Positions 23,201 through 31,800 of a DNA stretch of 40,236 nt are shown here, piece by piece. Within the stretch, counting starts at the first letter, position 1. Each line of letters begins with the position of its first letter. The stretch is from DASTBU01 sp035711845 (lineage in GTDB: Bacteria > Acidobacteriota > Vicinamibacteria > Vicinamibacterales > 2-12-FULL-66-21). Under the pieces are notes generated by a model. That model made no database searches. It saw nothing but the letters and a program-made list of their open reading frames with translations, and had not been told where the DNA came from. Both the position numbers and the translations under genes were made by a program. Location: contig DASTBU010000064.1 in the NCBI GenBank assembly GCA_035711845.1, forward strand, positions 1-40,236, in the 5' to 3' direction.

Positions 23201-23484
23201 TCGTACTGTCTGACGGAGCGGCGTTGGCCATGAGAAATGCGGCCGACGACGCCACTGTCGTGCATTGGGCCTGGCGAGCCGCGGGCGTGCCGTCGCTGGT
23301 CATGCCGCGATGGCCTGGCGAGGAGATGGCAGCAAACGTGCTCCTTGCCGACCTTCACGCGCGACTGCGAAACGGCGAGACGCCCGACGAGGCGCTGGCC
23401 GCCGCGCAGCGCGCGCTCCGCCGTTCGGACGGGTACGCGGCTCCTTACTACTGGGCCGGCTGGCTGCTGCTCAGCGTGCGCTGA
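20260..23484 (+). CDS. Secreted TPR-CHAT protein with degenerate catalytic dyad
   Basis: A 1074-residue protein. A Sec signal peptide (VPALLVLAAALLQPASASQ) is followed by an NTF2-like stretch (about 25-145), a TPR array (about 165-560; ALQNLGNTYYFRRNLPAALDAYEQRL is one unit), a helical linker, and a C-terminal CHAT domain (about 720-1074; VTIIPHEILWRVPFDALPV, and a terminal YYWAGWLLLSV). CHAT proteases need a His-Cys pair in HxxxHG and SAC-type motifs. Here the first reads H926-L-A-A-P930, with Pro where the catalytic His should be, and the second reads VVLSDGAA, with Gly986 where Cys should be. It is therefore predicted to be a pseudo-protease, perhaps a scaffold or sensor. The start overlaps the tonB stop. 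Confidence 0.85.
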   Translation: MTGMPVPALLVLAAALLQPASASQEALDPSLRAAVERFFATQQAEDVDGYLALWSTTANRPPAGLLKYIFNAGDDAFREIEITKVTLAGERARVRVQALRERTERRLSASGEPISRTARIDVSLGFVREGGDWKLTSEGPASDYLAASLLESNDAGKRRSLLESEPDLLTEGLILSLSRRAGEAAQQQDYAAAQTAYERMLEVARHVGVKKYEGEALQNLGNTYYFRRNLPAALDAYEQRLAIERERGDDEGAAAAHGGIATIRYSLAEYGAALAAYREALAIEERLKDGPAVASTLISTGNVLYLQGDFNGAIADYTRSRELYRNATDPAGEARALEGLGRVFLARGDYAGALEAFSGVLEEGRARKDRRAQGNATLNLGDAHFRLGNLEVARATFEESRGHFEAIEDPANVGRVWQAVALTDLVAGRYPLAEDEYKKSGAACAGASDAECVAGAAVGLGFAQSAQDEFLEAIPSYRKAIEGFAALKKKEQSARAQIGLSQALAGSGDFKAALAAAGEARHAGVALDNDDVLWRAFVAEARALRRSSEPESALAAARAAASALQGQVDQAPTQPGSPVARDSSAVFTTLALLQAEAGDAAAAFETVERMRLHDLRISLVGVEREIARGMTEQEREQERGVAVELVTLHAQLAREKGLPKPDTERVARLERSIAEVMARRAAFEARLYERLPDLRIWRGLMPPATLSDVESALTSPGDLLLQFVVDDEDLLVLAAGRSEQGVELRAHVRALARRSLAERVGRLVQPDVLRDEVLWREAAAELIAAIPESIVTSVASAKQVTIIPHEILWRVPFDALPVGTGYLADRAAVRYAPSLSALVRVPARQPAASGEEATLLIVGAPELAESVRARVAQTAPGWTLRSPESAALEAKAIAGDADAERVTTLSGAEATEAGLRDRLGSADVIHLAAPFRVNGSAAMFSRILLAGAPSEDAFPPAYDSSADASLDPREVMNLQLAARAVVLSDGAALAMRNAADDATVVHWAWRAAGVPSLVMPRWPGEEMAANVLLADLHARLRNGETPDEALAAAQRALRRSDGYAAPYYWAGWLLLSVR

Positions 23485-23785
23485 CCTCAGGCCGGCCGAC
23501 GGAATCCTCGCGTCCCCGCACTGCTGAGGGGATGGATGTCCCCCCGACAGGCCGATCCGGGAAGAGATCCCGTCCGCGCGCCACCTCGAAGACGTTCTTT
23601 GCGGCGCCTACGATCGGGAGCGAGTTCAGACCCGTATCGAAGAAGCCGCTGATGACGCCCTTTCGCCGCATGGTTCCGACTACAGTGGCCAGACCCACCG
23701 CAGCGCCGATCCACGGCAACGAGCGACTCAGGCGCCTGGACAACCGTGCGCCACCCCACCGGGCGAGGCGATTACTGATACTCAT
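23471..23785 (-). CDS. Small membrane-associated hypothetical protein
   Basis: A 104-residue protein with a basic N-terminus (SISNRLARWGGARLSRRLSR), one hydrophobic helix (SLPWIGAAVGLATVVG, about residues 23-38), a second weakly hydrophobic stretch ending FDTGLNSLPIVGAAKN, and a polar tail. I recall similar short conserved proteins in related genomes, but no function is known. ATG 23785 was chosen because the helix begins soon after; the open frame runs upstream without family-like sequence. The ribosome site is weak. Its 3' end overlaps that of the convergent CHAT gene by 14 bp. Confidence 0.6.
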   Translation of the reverse strand: MSISNRLARWGGARLSRRLSRSLPWIGAAVGLATVVGTMRRKGVISGFFDTGLNSLPIVGAAKNVFEVARGRDLFPDRPVGGTSIPSAVRGREDSVGRPEVSAR

Positions 23786-23900
23786 GTCTGCCCCAGTGTG
23801 CAAACGGCGTTCCCAATCGGTCACCACATTCGGGCGACGCAGTCGCGGTACGCGGGTGTCGCTGGCGGGCCGGCACTGAAAAGCGGACACTGGTAGGAGC

Positions 23901-24950
23901 ATGATTCTCCGGTTTCTCTTCCGAGCGAGCCTGGTGGCGGCGGCCGCCACGGCAGCGCTGCTCCCGCTTCCCGCTGGCATCGTCGAGCGATGGTACTCGC
24001 TGGGGCTCTACCCGCGGGTGCAGGCCGTCGTCACTCCGTACAGCAACCAGGTGCCGATCGCACTGCTCGACGTCGCCGCCGCCGCCCTCCTGTTCTGGGT
24101 GGTGTGGCGGTTCGTCCGGGCGATCCGCGCATCCGGGGCCGTTCGCGCGCTCGTCTCGAGTGCTGTGGGGCTCCTGACTATCGCCGCCGCGGTCTACCTC
24201 GCATTCCTCCTGCTCTGGGGCCTCAACTACCGGCGGATCCCGATCGAGGAGAAGGTGGACCTGGACGAGTCGCGAATCACGCGAGAAACGGCGCGCCAGC
24301 TCGCGCGCGAGGCCGTCGTGCGTGTGAACGCACTGCACGCTCCTGCCCATCGGCGGCCGGCGGGTGGGCCCGCACTGGAGCAGGCGTTCGCGGCGGCGGA
24401 GCGGCGGCTCGGACATGGTTCGTCCATGGTTCCGGCGGTGCCGAAGCGATCGCTGCTCGAGTGGTACTTCCGCTGGGCGGCGATCGATGGAATGACCGAT
24501 CCTCTGTTTCTCGAGATCATCATCAACCCGGACGTGCTGCCGATCGAACGTCCGTTCGTGATCGCTCACGAGTGGGGTCACCTCGCCGGCTACGCAAACG
24601 AGGACGAGGCCAATCTGATGGCCTGGCTGACGTGTCTGGAGGGAGGCCCGCTGGCGCAATACAGCGGCTGGCTCGTGATCTACGGTCACGTCATGAACGC
24701 CCTGCCGCGGGAAGACCGTCGATTGATTGCGGCAGAGCTGACAGAGGGTCCTCGGGAGGACCTGCGCGCCATCGCCAATAGATTTGCGCTGTCGAAGCCG
24801 CTCGTTCGGAACGTCGCGCGGGAGACCTACGACGCGTATCTGCGTGCCAACCGAGTGGAGGAGGGAATCGCCAGTTACGACGCGGTCATCCGGTTGATCC
24901 TGGCCGCCGGCCCGGACCACGGTTGGGCGCCCCGTCCTCGCCCGCGATGA
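23901..24950 (+). CDS. DUF3810 membrane protein with HExxH metalloprotease motif
   Basis: A 349-residue protein with three hydrophobic segments in the first 110 residues (RFLFRASLVAAAATAALLPL; IALLDVAAAALLFWVVWRF; VGLLTIAAAVYLAFLLLW). The LLWGLNYRR motif that follows and the later AHEWGHLAGYANEDEANLMAW mark the DUF3810 family. H223-E-W-G-H227 fits a zinc-metalloprotease site, with the downstream NEDEAN glutamate as possible third ligand. No peptidase activity is known for the family to my knowledge. GGTAGGAG lies just before the ATG. The gene stands alone and is convergent with the DUF4097 lipoprotein gene. Confidence 0.8.
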   Translation: MILRFLFRASLVAAAATAALLPLPAGIVERWYSLGLYPRVQAVVTPYSNQVPIALLDVAAAALLFWVVWRFVRAIRASGAVRALVSSAVGLLTIAAAVYLAFLLLWGLNYRRIPIEEKVDLDESRITRETARQLAREAVVRVNALHAPAHRRPAGGPALEQAFAAAERRLGHGSSMVPAVPKRSLLEWYFRWAAIDGMTDPLFLEIIINPDVLPIERPFVIAHEWGHLAGYANEDEANLMAWLTCLEGGPLAQYSGWLVIYGHVMNALPREDRRLIAAELTEGPREDLRAIANRFALSKPLVRNVARETYDAYLRANRVEEGIASYDAVIRLILAAGPDHGWAPRPRPR

Positions 24951-24998
24951 GCAACGCGCTTTGCAGTTCCCACTCCCATGTTCGGATGGTCCAGGGCC

Positions 24999-25796
24999 TC
25001 AGCGGGCGCCGATCTCGATCCCTCCGTTGACACCCTCGATGCTGATCGGCGGTCCGCCGCCGTTCAGCCTCGCCTCCAGGCGCCTGCGACTCGAGGAGGT
25101 CGTGTCGAGCTGGAGGCCGGTCGTGTCGATTCCGCCATTGGCGACGCTGGCCGAAATCGACGCCTTCGCGTCGGACGGCAGCCGGAGCTTGATCCCGCCG
25201 TTCGTACATTCGAGCTTCGCGCCGCGCTCGCCGAGCTGCGTCAGGTCGACACTGATGCCGCCATTGGTGGTGCTCGCGTCGATGGACCCGGCGACCTCCC
25301 GGGCCGTGATGCCGCCATTGGTGGTCTCGGCGCTGATTTCCCCTGAGATGTTTCGCAGCTCCACACCGCCGTTGACGGTGGAGAACTTCATCTGGGCGCC
25401 GGCGGGTACGCGCACCGTGTACTCGACGTTGGCGCCTGAACTGAACCACCCGCCTCCGCGCTCCACCTTCGTTTCCACCCGGACGCTGGCAGGCCCGACA
25501 TCCTCGGCGATTTGAACGCGCTCGAGCGCCTGTTTTGCGACCTCAGGGGACGAGCCTCTGGCCGTCTTCTTCGCGACCACTTCGACGGTGTTCCCCGTCG
25601 AAGCCTCGACATTGATGGCGCCGTTGACGTTGATAATCTCCACGCGCCCCCCGGGCTCGAGCTCGTAGGTCTTCCGCCACTCCTCGGTGGCCGACTGCTT
25701 GAGATCGGCGGTGACGATGTCGCAGCCGGTCGAGGCCAGCAGCAGTGCGGGCAGGATGACCGCCGGCGCCAGCCGTCGTCGAGTCAACATTCTCAT
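24999..25796 (-). CDS. DUF4097 beta-strand repeat lipoprotein
   Basis: A 265-residue protein. The signal peptide ends in a lipobox (LLASTGC, Cys25). The mature part is a right-handed beta-structure of DUF4097 type, with repeated NGG turns (INVNGAINVEAS, STVNGGVELRNI, TTNGGITAREV, TTNGGISVDL, CTNGGIKLRL, VANGGIDT, GVNGGIEIG). It ends within about eight residues of the last repeat. Such proteins are often encoded beside stress-responsive sigma factors or membrane stress genes, but none is adjacent here. GGAG lies 10 nt upstream of the first ATG; a second ATG two codons later is also possible. Confidence 0.85.
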   Translation of the reverse strand: MRMLTRRRLAPAVILPALLLASTGCDIVTADLKQSATEEWRKTYELEPGGRVEIINVNGAINVEASTGNTVEVVAKKTARGSSPEVAKQALERVQIAEDVGPASVRVETKVERGGGWFSSGANVEYTVRVPAGAQMKFSTVNGGVELRNISGEISAETTNGGITAREVAGSIDASTTNGGISVDLTQLGERGAKLECTNGGIKLRLPSDAKASISASVANGGIDTTGLQLDTTSSSRRRLEARLNGGGPPISIEGVNGGIEIGAR

Positions 25797-25890
25797 GTTC
25801 AGGGGACTCCTCAGGGGTTTATACGCCCGGCGCTACGGGCATGTTCCATGCAGGCCCAGGTTCGATCCGGTCAGGGATCCGCCTTGTTTA

Positions 25891-25928
25891 TATAATTGAG
25901 GGCGTTCGCCCACCTCTCAGCCTATAAT
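25891..25928 (+). promoter_or_regulatory. Two TATAAT boxes upstream of the zinc-ribbon gene
   Basis: Perfect TATAAT hexamers occur at 25891-25896 and 25923-25928, in an AT-rich patch unusual for this window, 77-109 bp before the ATG at 26005. Neither has a clear -35 at 17 bp. Between them GGGCGTTCGCCC forms a small hairpin. They may serve either flanking gene. Confidence 0.3.
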
Positions 25929-26004
25929 CCGGCTCATCCACAGCCACTGGCGCGTTCGGCGCCAGAGAGACGCGGCGTATCCTGCCGGGTCACAGGGATC
26001 TCTG

Positions 26005-26463
26005 ATGTCAGATCGAAAGTACCGCCAGCGGGGTTACCAGGATGAGGCGCGTGCGCCGCATCGCGAGCACAAGCCGGCCGAGAAGAAGGAATACGCGCCA
26101 CGCGGTCAACCGCCCGTCGCGCCGCGCACCTTCAACATGCCGGGTTTTCGGGAGGTGGTCCGCTGCGCGCGATGCGGAAACGAATTGACGGTCGCCGCCG
26201 CGTGGAGCGCGGAGGGGAGCTGCGCGCGCTGCGGGGCGCACTTGCACTCGTGCGCCCAATGCGCCCACTTCGATACGAGCGCCGCGTTCGAATGCCAGAA
26301 GCCGGTGCCCGCCCGGGTATCGCCCAAGGACGTGCGGAACACCTGCCCGCTCTACGAGCCGCGCACGACCGTGGAACGCGAGACCACCTCGTCATCGTCG
26401 TCCACTACGGGGACCGGCAGCACACCGAGCGCGCGCAAGGCGTTCGACGATCTGTTCAAGTAA
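26005..26463 (+). CDS. Zinc-ribbon-like hypothetical protein
   Basis: A 152-residue soluble protein. A charged N-terminus (residues 1-45) leads to FNMPGFREVVRCARCGNEL and a second CARCGAHLHSCAQCAHFD, then further cysteines in FECQKP and NTCPLYEP. The paired CxxC motifs suggest one or two zinc ribbons. The C-terminus is Ser/Thr-rich and ends ARKAFDDLFK, a conserved-looking terminal helix. Proteins of this kind appear to be conserved in related genomes without a known role. The start is supported by the upstream AT-rich promoter patch but not by a strong ribosome site. The stop abuts the end of the convergent GtrA-fusion gene. Confidence 0.7.
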   Translation: MSDRKYRQRGYQDEARAPHREHKPAEKKEYAPRGQPPVAPRTFNMPGFREVVRCARCGNELTVAAAWSAEGSCARCGAHLHSCAQCAHFDTSAAFECQKPVPARVSPKDVRNTCPLYEPRTTVERETTSSSSSTTGTGSTPSARKAFDDLFK

Positions 26464-27693
26464 TCAGCTCGCGCTCTTCAGCTGCGGAGCGAGCACGCCG
26501 CGCAGGCTGATCAACGTGCTCTCCAGCGAACCGCGAGCCAGCCTGTTCGCGATGGGGTTCACCAGCGGTCTGAAGAGCATCGGCACGCTTCGGCTCAAGC
26601 TGACCGACTCGCACTCGATCAGCACGCCCCCGGGGACTTCCTCGTAGCGCCAGTAGGCGTTGAGCCGCCACAGATAACCCGAGTCGTTGCCAGGCGTCTT
26701 CTCACGCTCCTGCGGCGTACCCGCTGCGGTCAGCTCGGCGATCTTCGTCGCCGTTGTCCGGTTCGAGGCGCGCGTGCGCCCGAGCGTGGTGTATTCGACC
26801 TGGTGCTCGGTGTTGTAGGTGACAGTCGTGACCGTTGCGTCGCGCTCGATCTTCAGAAAGACGCGGAGGCGATTGCCGTTGCGTTCCAGCAGCCGCGAAT
26901 CGATCACTTCCTTGTACGAGCCTGCTTCTTTGCCGGCGTTGTCGCGCAGGCGCGTCAGCACGCTGTCCAGATCTGCGCCCGGAACGAACACCGCCCCCAC
27001 CCAGTGGTGAATCCTGCCGTCGGGCACCTCAATCGCGCCGCCGCCCGGACGCGCCGCGTCGGCCTGAAACATCTCGACGGCGCCCTGCAAAACGTTCGAT
27101 CGCCACTGCGAATCACGCTCGTACTCGTCGTGCGCGAAGAATGGGTTGCTGCTGGCCGACAGTGCGCGATGGCGTTGATCGACGGCCTCCTCGTACTTCT
27201 TCCAGGCCGCCACCGTGTGGGCTCGCAGTTCGGCGGGCGCGAGGCCTTCGGGTTCGACCGCCCCCAGCAGGGCGGGGGAGACGAGCACGGCGACGAGGGT
27301 CGTGGCGGTTCGGAACACGACCACCTCACTCCCGAGGAAGTTGACAATCGAACAGGCGAGCACCGCCGCCAGGTTCGCGACGACCGGATGGAGTCCAAGG
27401 CCGCCGGTGAGTACCGCCATTATCCCAAGATTTCCGGCGAGCGACACGACTCCGTTGAGCAGGTGAAACCGCCACAGGCGCGTCAACGCGGCACGCCAGC
27501 CGTGTTCGCGTCGATCGCGCCACGTCCAGCGATGATGCCAGACGAAATTGTGCAGGATGGCGGCCTCGACTGCGAGCGCCGTGGCGGCCAGGTAATGCCA
27601 CTCGAGCCCGTGATGCAACAGGGCCAGCGTGCCGATCTGCACGACGAGCCCCAGCGCGCCCACCCCGTTGAACGTCAGCCAGCGTCGGAACAA
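26464..27693 (-). CDS. GtrA-family membrane domain fused to a secreted START/SRPBCC-like domain
   Basis: A 409-residue fusion. Residues 1-130 form a GtrA domain with four membrane helices (FNGVGALGLVVQIGTLALL; the LHNFVWHHRWTWRDR loop; NLGIMAVLTGGLGL; CSIVNFLGSEVVVF), the last running into a hydrophobic TTLVAVLVSPALLGAVEP stretch that looks like a signal peptide. Residues about 150-409 form a soluble domain with DSGYLWRLNAYWRYEEVPGG and LIECESVSLSRSVP, typical of stand-alone secreted acidobacterial proteins distantly like START/SRPBCC lipid-binding folds. GtrA proteins move lipid-linked sugars or related substrates across the membrane. The start is TTG with GGGGGGA just upstream. It is convergent with the zinc-ribbon gene. 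Confidence 0.75.
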   Translation of the reverse strand: MFRRWLTFNGVGALGLVVQIGTLALLHHGLEWHYLAATALAVEAAILHNFVWHHRWTWRDRREHGWRAALTRLWRFHLLNGVVSLAGNLGIMAVLTGGLGLHPVVANLAAVLACSIVNFLGSEVVVFRTATTLVAVLVSPALLGAVEPEGLAPAELRAHTVAAWKKYEEAVDQRHRALSASSNPFFAHDEYERDSQWRSNVLQGAVEMFQADAARPGGGAIEVPDGRIHHWVGAVFVPGADLDSVLTRLRDNAGKEAGSYKEVIDSRLLERNGNRLRVFLKIERDATVTTVTYNTEHQVEYTTLGRTRASNRTTATKIAELTAAGTPQEREKTPGNDSGYLWRLNAYWRYEEVPGGVLIECESVSLSRSVPMLFRPLVNPIANRLARGSLESTLISLRGVLAPQLKSAS

Positions 27694-27761
27694 GAGTCCC
27701 CCCGATCAGGAAGGCGTGAGGCAGGGGGGATTCGGCTCATGGGTAACGAGGCGGCCGGCTC

Positions 27762-28682
27762 TCATGCTTTTGCGCGGCGCGTCTGACGGGCGCGTCGGGT
27801 TTCCAGCTCGTCCAGCGTTTTCGGCCAGTCGTCGCGGAGTAGACGTGACAACGAGCGATCGGACAGCAGCCTTCCGCCCGTCTGGCAGCGGCTGCAGTAG
27901 TTGGCCTCGTTCCGGGCGTAGACGATTCGCTGAACCGGTGCGCCGCAGACGGGGCAGGGCTGTCCGTAGCGTCCGTGCACCGCCATCCCCGGGCGAAACG
28001 CGGTCACCTTGTCGGGGAACTCGTCTCCCGCTTCCTCGCGAAGTCGTTCGGTCCAGTACGCCAGGATGTTGCGCGTCGCGAAGAACAGCCGGTCCACCTC
28101 CTCGTCCGAGAGCGCGCTGGTCAGCTTCATCGGCGACAGACGGGCCGCGTGCAGGATCTCGTCGGAGTAGGCGTTCCCGATTCCGCTGAAGATGTGCGGG
28201 TCGGTCAGCACGCGCTTGAGCGTGTGATTCTCCGTGCGAAGGCGGCTCGCAAAGTCGTCGAGGGTCGCTCCGGCGATCTCGAGACCGCCGGGGTCCATGG
28301 CGTTGACGGCGGCCGCTCCCTGCAGGAGGTGAATCGACGCCTGCCGTCGCGATCCCGCTTCGGTCAGGATCGCGGTGCCGGACGGAAAGTCGAACGCGGC
28401 CAATCCGACCTTCCCCGGGATGGGAGCGTGTGGCTCGCGCCACCGGAGCCGTCCCGCGATCATGAGGTGGAGGACGATGAACAGTTCGCCGTCAAGGGCG
28501 AGCACGATGCGCTTGCCCATGCGGCGCACGTCGCGCACCGTGCGGCCGGCCAGGCGCGCCGGGGAGGGCTCGATCGTGCGGATTACGAACGGATTCCCGA
28601 CGCGCAGCCGCTCGAGCGGCCGCGCGAGGATCCTGTCCCTGAGCGCCCCGACATAAAGCTCAACATCCGGCAACTCCGGCAT
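27762..28682 (-). CDS. mutM: Formamidopyrimidine-DNA glycosylase (MutM/Fpg family)
   Basis: A 306-residue DNA repair enzyme that removes oxidised purines such as 8-oxoguanine. MPELPDVE provides the catalytic Pro2 and Glu3. The beta-hairpin lysine is K57 (RRMGKRIVL). The helix-two-turn-helix segment includes FSGIGNAYSDEILHAARLSP, and the C-terminal zinc finger is CPVCGAPVQRIVYARNEANY followed by CSRCQ. MutM is favoured over Nei by this layout, though substrate range cannot be fixed from sequence. The C-terminus has about 35 extra basic residues. A TAGACT box 6 nt before the ATG and no ribosome site suggest a leaderless mRNA. Confidence 0.9.
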   Translation of the reverse strand: MPELPDVELYVGALRDRILARPLERLRVGNPFVIRTIEPSPARLAGRTVRDVRRMGKRIVLALDGELFIVLHLMIAGRLRWREPHAPIPGKVGLAAFDFPSGTAILTEAGSRRQASIHLLQGAAAVNAMDPGGLEIAGATLDDFASRLRTENHTLKRVLTDPHIFSGIGNAYSDEILHAARLSPMKLTSALSDEEVDRLFFATRNILAYWTERLREEAGDEFPDKVTAFRPGMAVHGRYGQPCPVCGAPVQRIVYARNEANYCSRCQTGGRLLSDRSLSRLLRDDWPKTLDELETRRARQTRRAKA

Positions 28683-28688
28683 CGAATC

Positions 28689-28694
28689 AGTCTA
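28689..28694 (-). promoter_or_regulatory. Candidate -10 (TAGACT) 6 nt before mutM
   Basis: On the minus strand TAGACT is followed by six bases and the mutM ATG. No Shine-Dalgarno sequence is present. Confidence 0.35.
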
Positions 28695-28710
28695 GTGGCA
28701 GTTTCTGCAC

Positions 28711-28795
28711 AGGGGACAGGATCCTTAAGGTGCCTGTCCCCTTAGAGTGCCTGTCCCCTTAAGGGGACTGTCCCCCTAGGGGGACTGTCCCCGGT
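28711..28795. repeat. GTCCCC palindromic repeat cluster between mutM and the fusion gene
   Basis: The cluster holds GGGGACAGG (28712-28720) inverted at 28733-28741, two TGCCTGTCCCCTTA units, and two tandem perfect 16-bp palindromes: GTCCCCTTAAGGGGAC (28753-28768) and GTCCCCCTAGGGGGAC (28770-28785). It lies between the divergent promoters of mutM and the fusion gene. Confidence 0.85.
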
Positions 28796-28809
28796 CCCTC
28801 AAACGACCA

Positions 28810-28818
28810 TGCCATAAT
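28810..28818 (+). promoter_or_regulatory. Candidate extended -10 (TGC-CATAAT) for a leaderless fusion-gene mRNA
   Basis: TGCCATAAT ends 7 nt before the ATG at 28826. This overlaps the alternative in-frame ATG at 28817, which argues for 28826 as the true start. Confidence 0.45.
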
Positions 28819-28825
28819 GCGCCCG

Positions 28826-31800
28826 ATGTCGCTTCTCGATCGGGCGCCGCGGCTCGGCCGCGCGGAGGCGGTGGCGATCGCGCGCGATCTCTACGGTCTC
28901 GACGCGGAGGCCCAGGCGCTGCCGAGCGAGCGCGATCAGAACTTCCTGCTGCAGACCGCAGCCCGACGATACGTGCTCAAGCTCGCGAATGCCCTGGAGC
29001 GCCCCGAGATCCTCCAGGCCCAGAATGCCGTGCTCGAGCACCTCGCGGGCCACACGGCAATGTGCCCGCGGATTGTGCGGACCGCTAACGGCGCCGAAAT
29101 CGCGCCGGGGCCTGATGGGCATCTCGTACGCCTGGTCACGTGGCGGCCCGGCGTGCCGCTCGCCACGGTGCGCCACGTATCGGCCGGCCTGCTGGAGGAC
29201 CTCGGACGATCGATCGGCGAGATCGACCGCCATCTCGCCAGCTTCGATCACCCGGCGCTCCATCGCGATTTCCATTGGGACCTCGCCGGGGCCATCGGAC
29301 GCAGCCGGGCGCTGCTGCCCCTCGTCGGCGATGCCGCCTGGCGAGCCGTCGTCGCTCGTGCGCTCGACGAGATCGACGCTCACCTGACCCCGCTCCTCGA
29401 GGGGCTTCGGACGTCGATCATTCACAACGACGCCAACGACTACAACGTGATCGTCTGCCGCGATCTGGAGCACGGCGATACCGTTTCCGGGCTGATCGAC
29501 TTCGGCGACATGGTTCATAGCTACACGGTCGCCGACCCGGCCGTCGCGGTTGCCTACGCGGTGCTCAACACGGACGACCCTCTGGCGTGCGCCTCCGCGC
29601 TCGTGCGCGGGTACCACCAGGCCAATCCCCTCCTCGAGAACGAAGTCAGCGCGCTCCTCGACCTCGTGAAGCTGCGGCTGTGCCTGAGCGTCGCGATTGC
29701 CGCACGACAGCAGGAACAGCGTCCCGACGACGAGTATCTGGGGATCAGCCAGGAGGCGATACGGCGCACGCTGCCGTCGTTGACGTCGATACACCCGCGA
29801 CTGGCGGAGGTCGCGTTCCGCCGGGCATGCGGCATGTCTTCTGCTCCCCGGACAGAGAGGATCCGCTCCTGGCTTGCCGGGCCGGTGCGAGCCCGGAGAT
29901 GGACCGGGATGATCGGTGACGGCGAAATCCGTCCGGGCGAGATTCTCGGGCTCGATCTCGGCGTGGCGAGTCCGCTCGTCTCCGGCGATCCGCTCGAGAC
30001 GAGCGAGCCAGCCCTGACAAAGCAGATCCAAGCGGCTCTTCTGGAGGTGGGCGCCCGCGTCGGCGTGGGCGGATACCTCGAGCCACGTCTTCTGTATAGC
30101 TCGCCGTTGTTCGCTGGCAGGGGCGCGACTGATGCGCGTCGGACGATTCACCTCGGGCTCGACCTCTTCGCGCCGGCCGGGACATCCGTCCACGCCGCGC
30201 TCGGCGGCGTCGTCCACGACTTCGCCGACAACAGGCAGTCGCTCGACTACGGCCCGGTCGTCATCCTCGAGCATTCCACTGATGCCGGCGATCGGTTCTA
30301 CACACTCTACGGCCACCTGACCCGCGAGTCGGTCCAGAGGCTCGAACGTGGACGCGCTCTCGCGGCCGGCGACCGTCTCGGGGCTATCGGTTGCCCGGAC
30401 GTGAACGGAGGGTGGACGCCGCATCTGCACTTCCAGGTGATCACGGATCTCCTGGACCTGGGCTGTGACTATCCCGGCGTCTGCAAAGCCAGCGAGGTCG
30501 AAACGTGGGCGGAGCTATCGCCGGATCCCAATCTGCTCGTCGGGCTGCCCGCAGATCTCCTTGCGTCCCGTCCTCCCGACGTCGAGGAAACCAGGCGTGC
30601 GCGCCGCGCGCGGATCGGCGGCAACGTCCGCCTGTCCTATCGCGCGCCCTTGAAGATCGTCCGCGGCTGGATGCAGTACCTGTACGACGACGAGGGCCGC
30701 CGCTTTCTCGATGCGTACAACAACGTGCCCCATGTGGGACACTGCCAACCCGATGTCGTTCGCGCGGCCGAACGGCAGATGCGCCTGCTGAACACGAACA
30801 CGCGCTATCTGCACGACGCCCTCACGATGTTCGCCGACAGGCTCGTCTCGACCCTGCCATCACCGCTCAGCGTCTGCTACTTCGTGAATTCCGGCAGCGA
30901 GGCGAACGAGGTCGCCGTGCGGCTCGCGCGCGCGCACACGCGACGCCGCGATGTCGTCGTTCTCGACGCGGCGTACCACGGAATCACCACGACGCTGATC
31001 GAGATCAGCCCGTACAAGTTCTGCGGCCCGGGCGGCGACGGCAGGGCGGAGTGGGTGCACGTGGCGCCGCTCCCGGATGTATTTCGCGGAGCCTATCGCG
31101 CCGGCGATGCGACCGCGGGCCACCGCTACGCCGGCGAGCTCGCCGCGGTCGTCGAGAGCGTCGGCCGGCAAGGTCCTGGCGTCGCCGCGTTCCTCGCCGA
31201 GACCTGCCCCAGCGTAGGCGGGCAGATCATCCTCCCGGACGGATATCTCGCGGAGGCATACGCGCACGTTCGTGCGGCGGGCGGCGTGTGCATCGCCGAC
31301 GAGGTGCAGACCGCCTATGGCCGGATGGGCTCGCACTTCTACGCGTTCGAGGCCCACGGCGTCGTGCCGGACATCGTCGTGCTGGGTAAGCCCATCGGCA
31401 ACGGCTATCCGCTCGGGGCGGTTGTCACGACCGCGGAAATCGCGGCGTCGCTCGACAACGGCATGGAGTTCTTCAGCACGTTCGGCGGGAGCACGGTCTC
31501 GTGCGCGGTCGGTCTGGCAGTCCTCGACGTCGTCCAGCGCGAACACCTCCAAGTCCACGCCGAGCGGGTGGGACGCCATCTTTTGGACCGGCTGAAGGCG
31601 ATCTGGCCCAGGCATCCGGTCATTGGAGACGTGCGCGGTTCGGGGCTGTTCCTTGGCCTGGAGCTCGTGAGCGATCCCGACACCCGGACGCCGGCGCGGG
31701 TCGAGGCCGACTACGTCGTCAACCGCATGCGTGAGGAGGGGATCCTCATCGGGACGGACGGCCCCGCGCACAACGTTCTCAAAATCCGGCCGCCGATGCC

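Noticed and set aside
28817..28819. ATG 28817 as the start of the triple fusion
   Set aside because: It overlaps the CATAAT box; ATG 28826 lies 7 nt after that box, as at other leaderless-type starts here.
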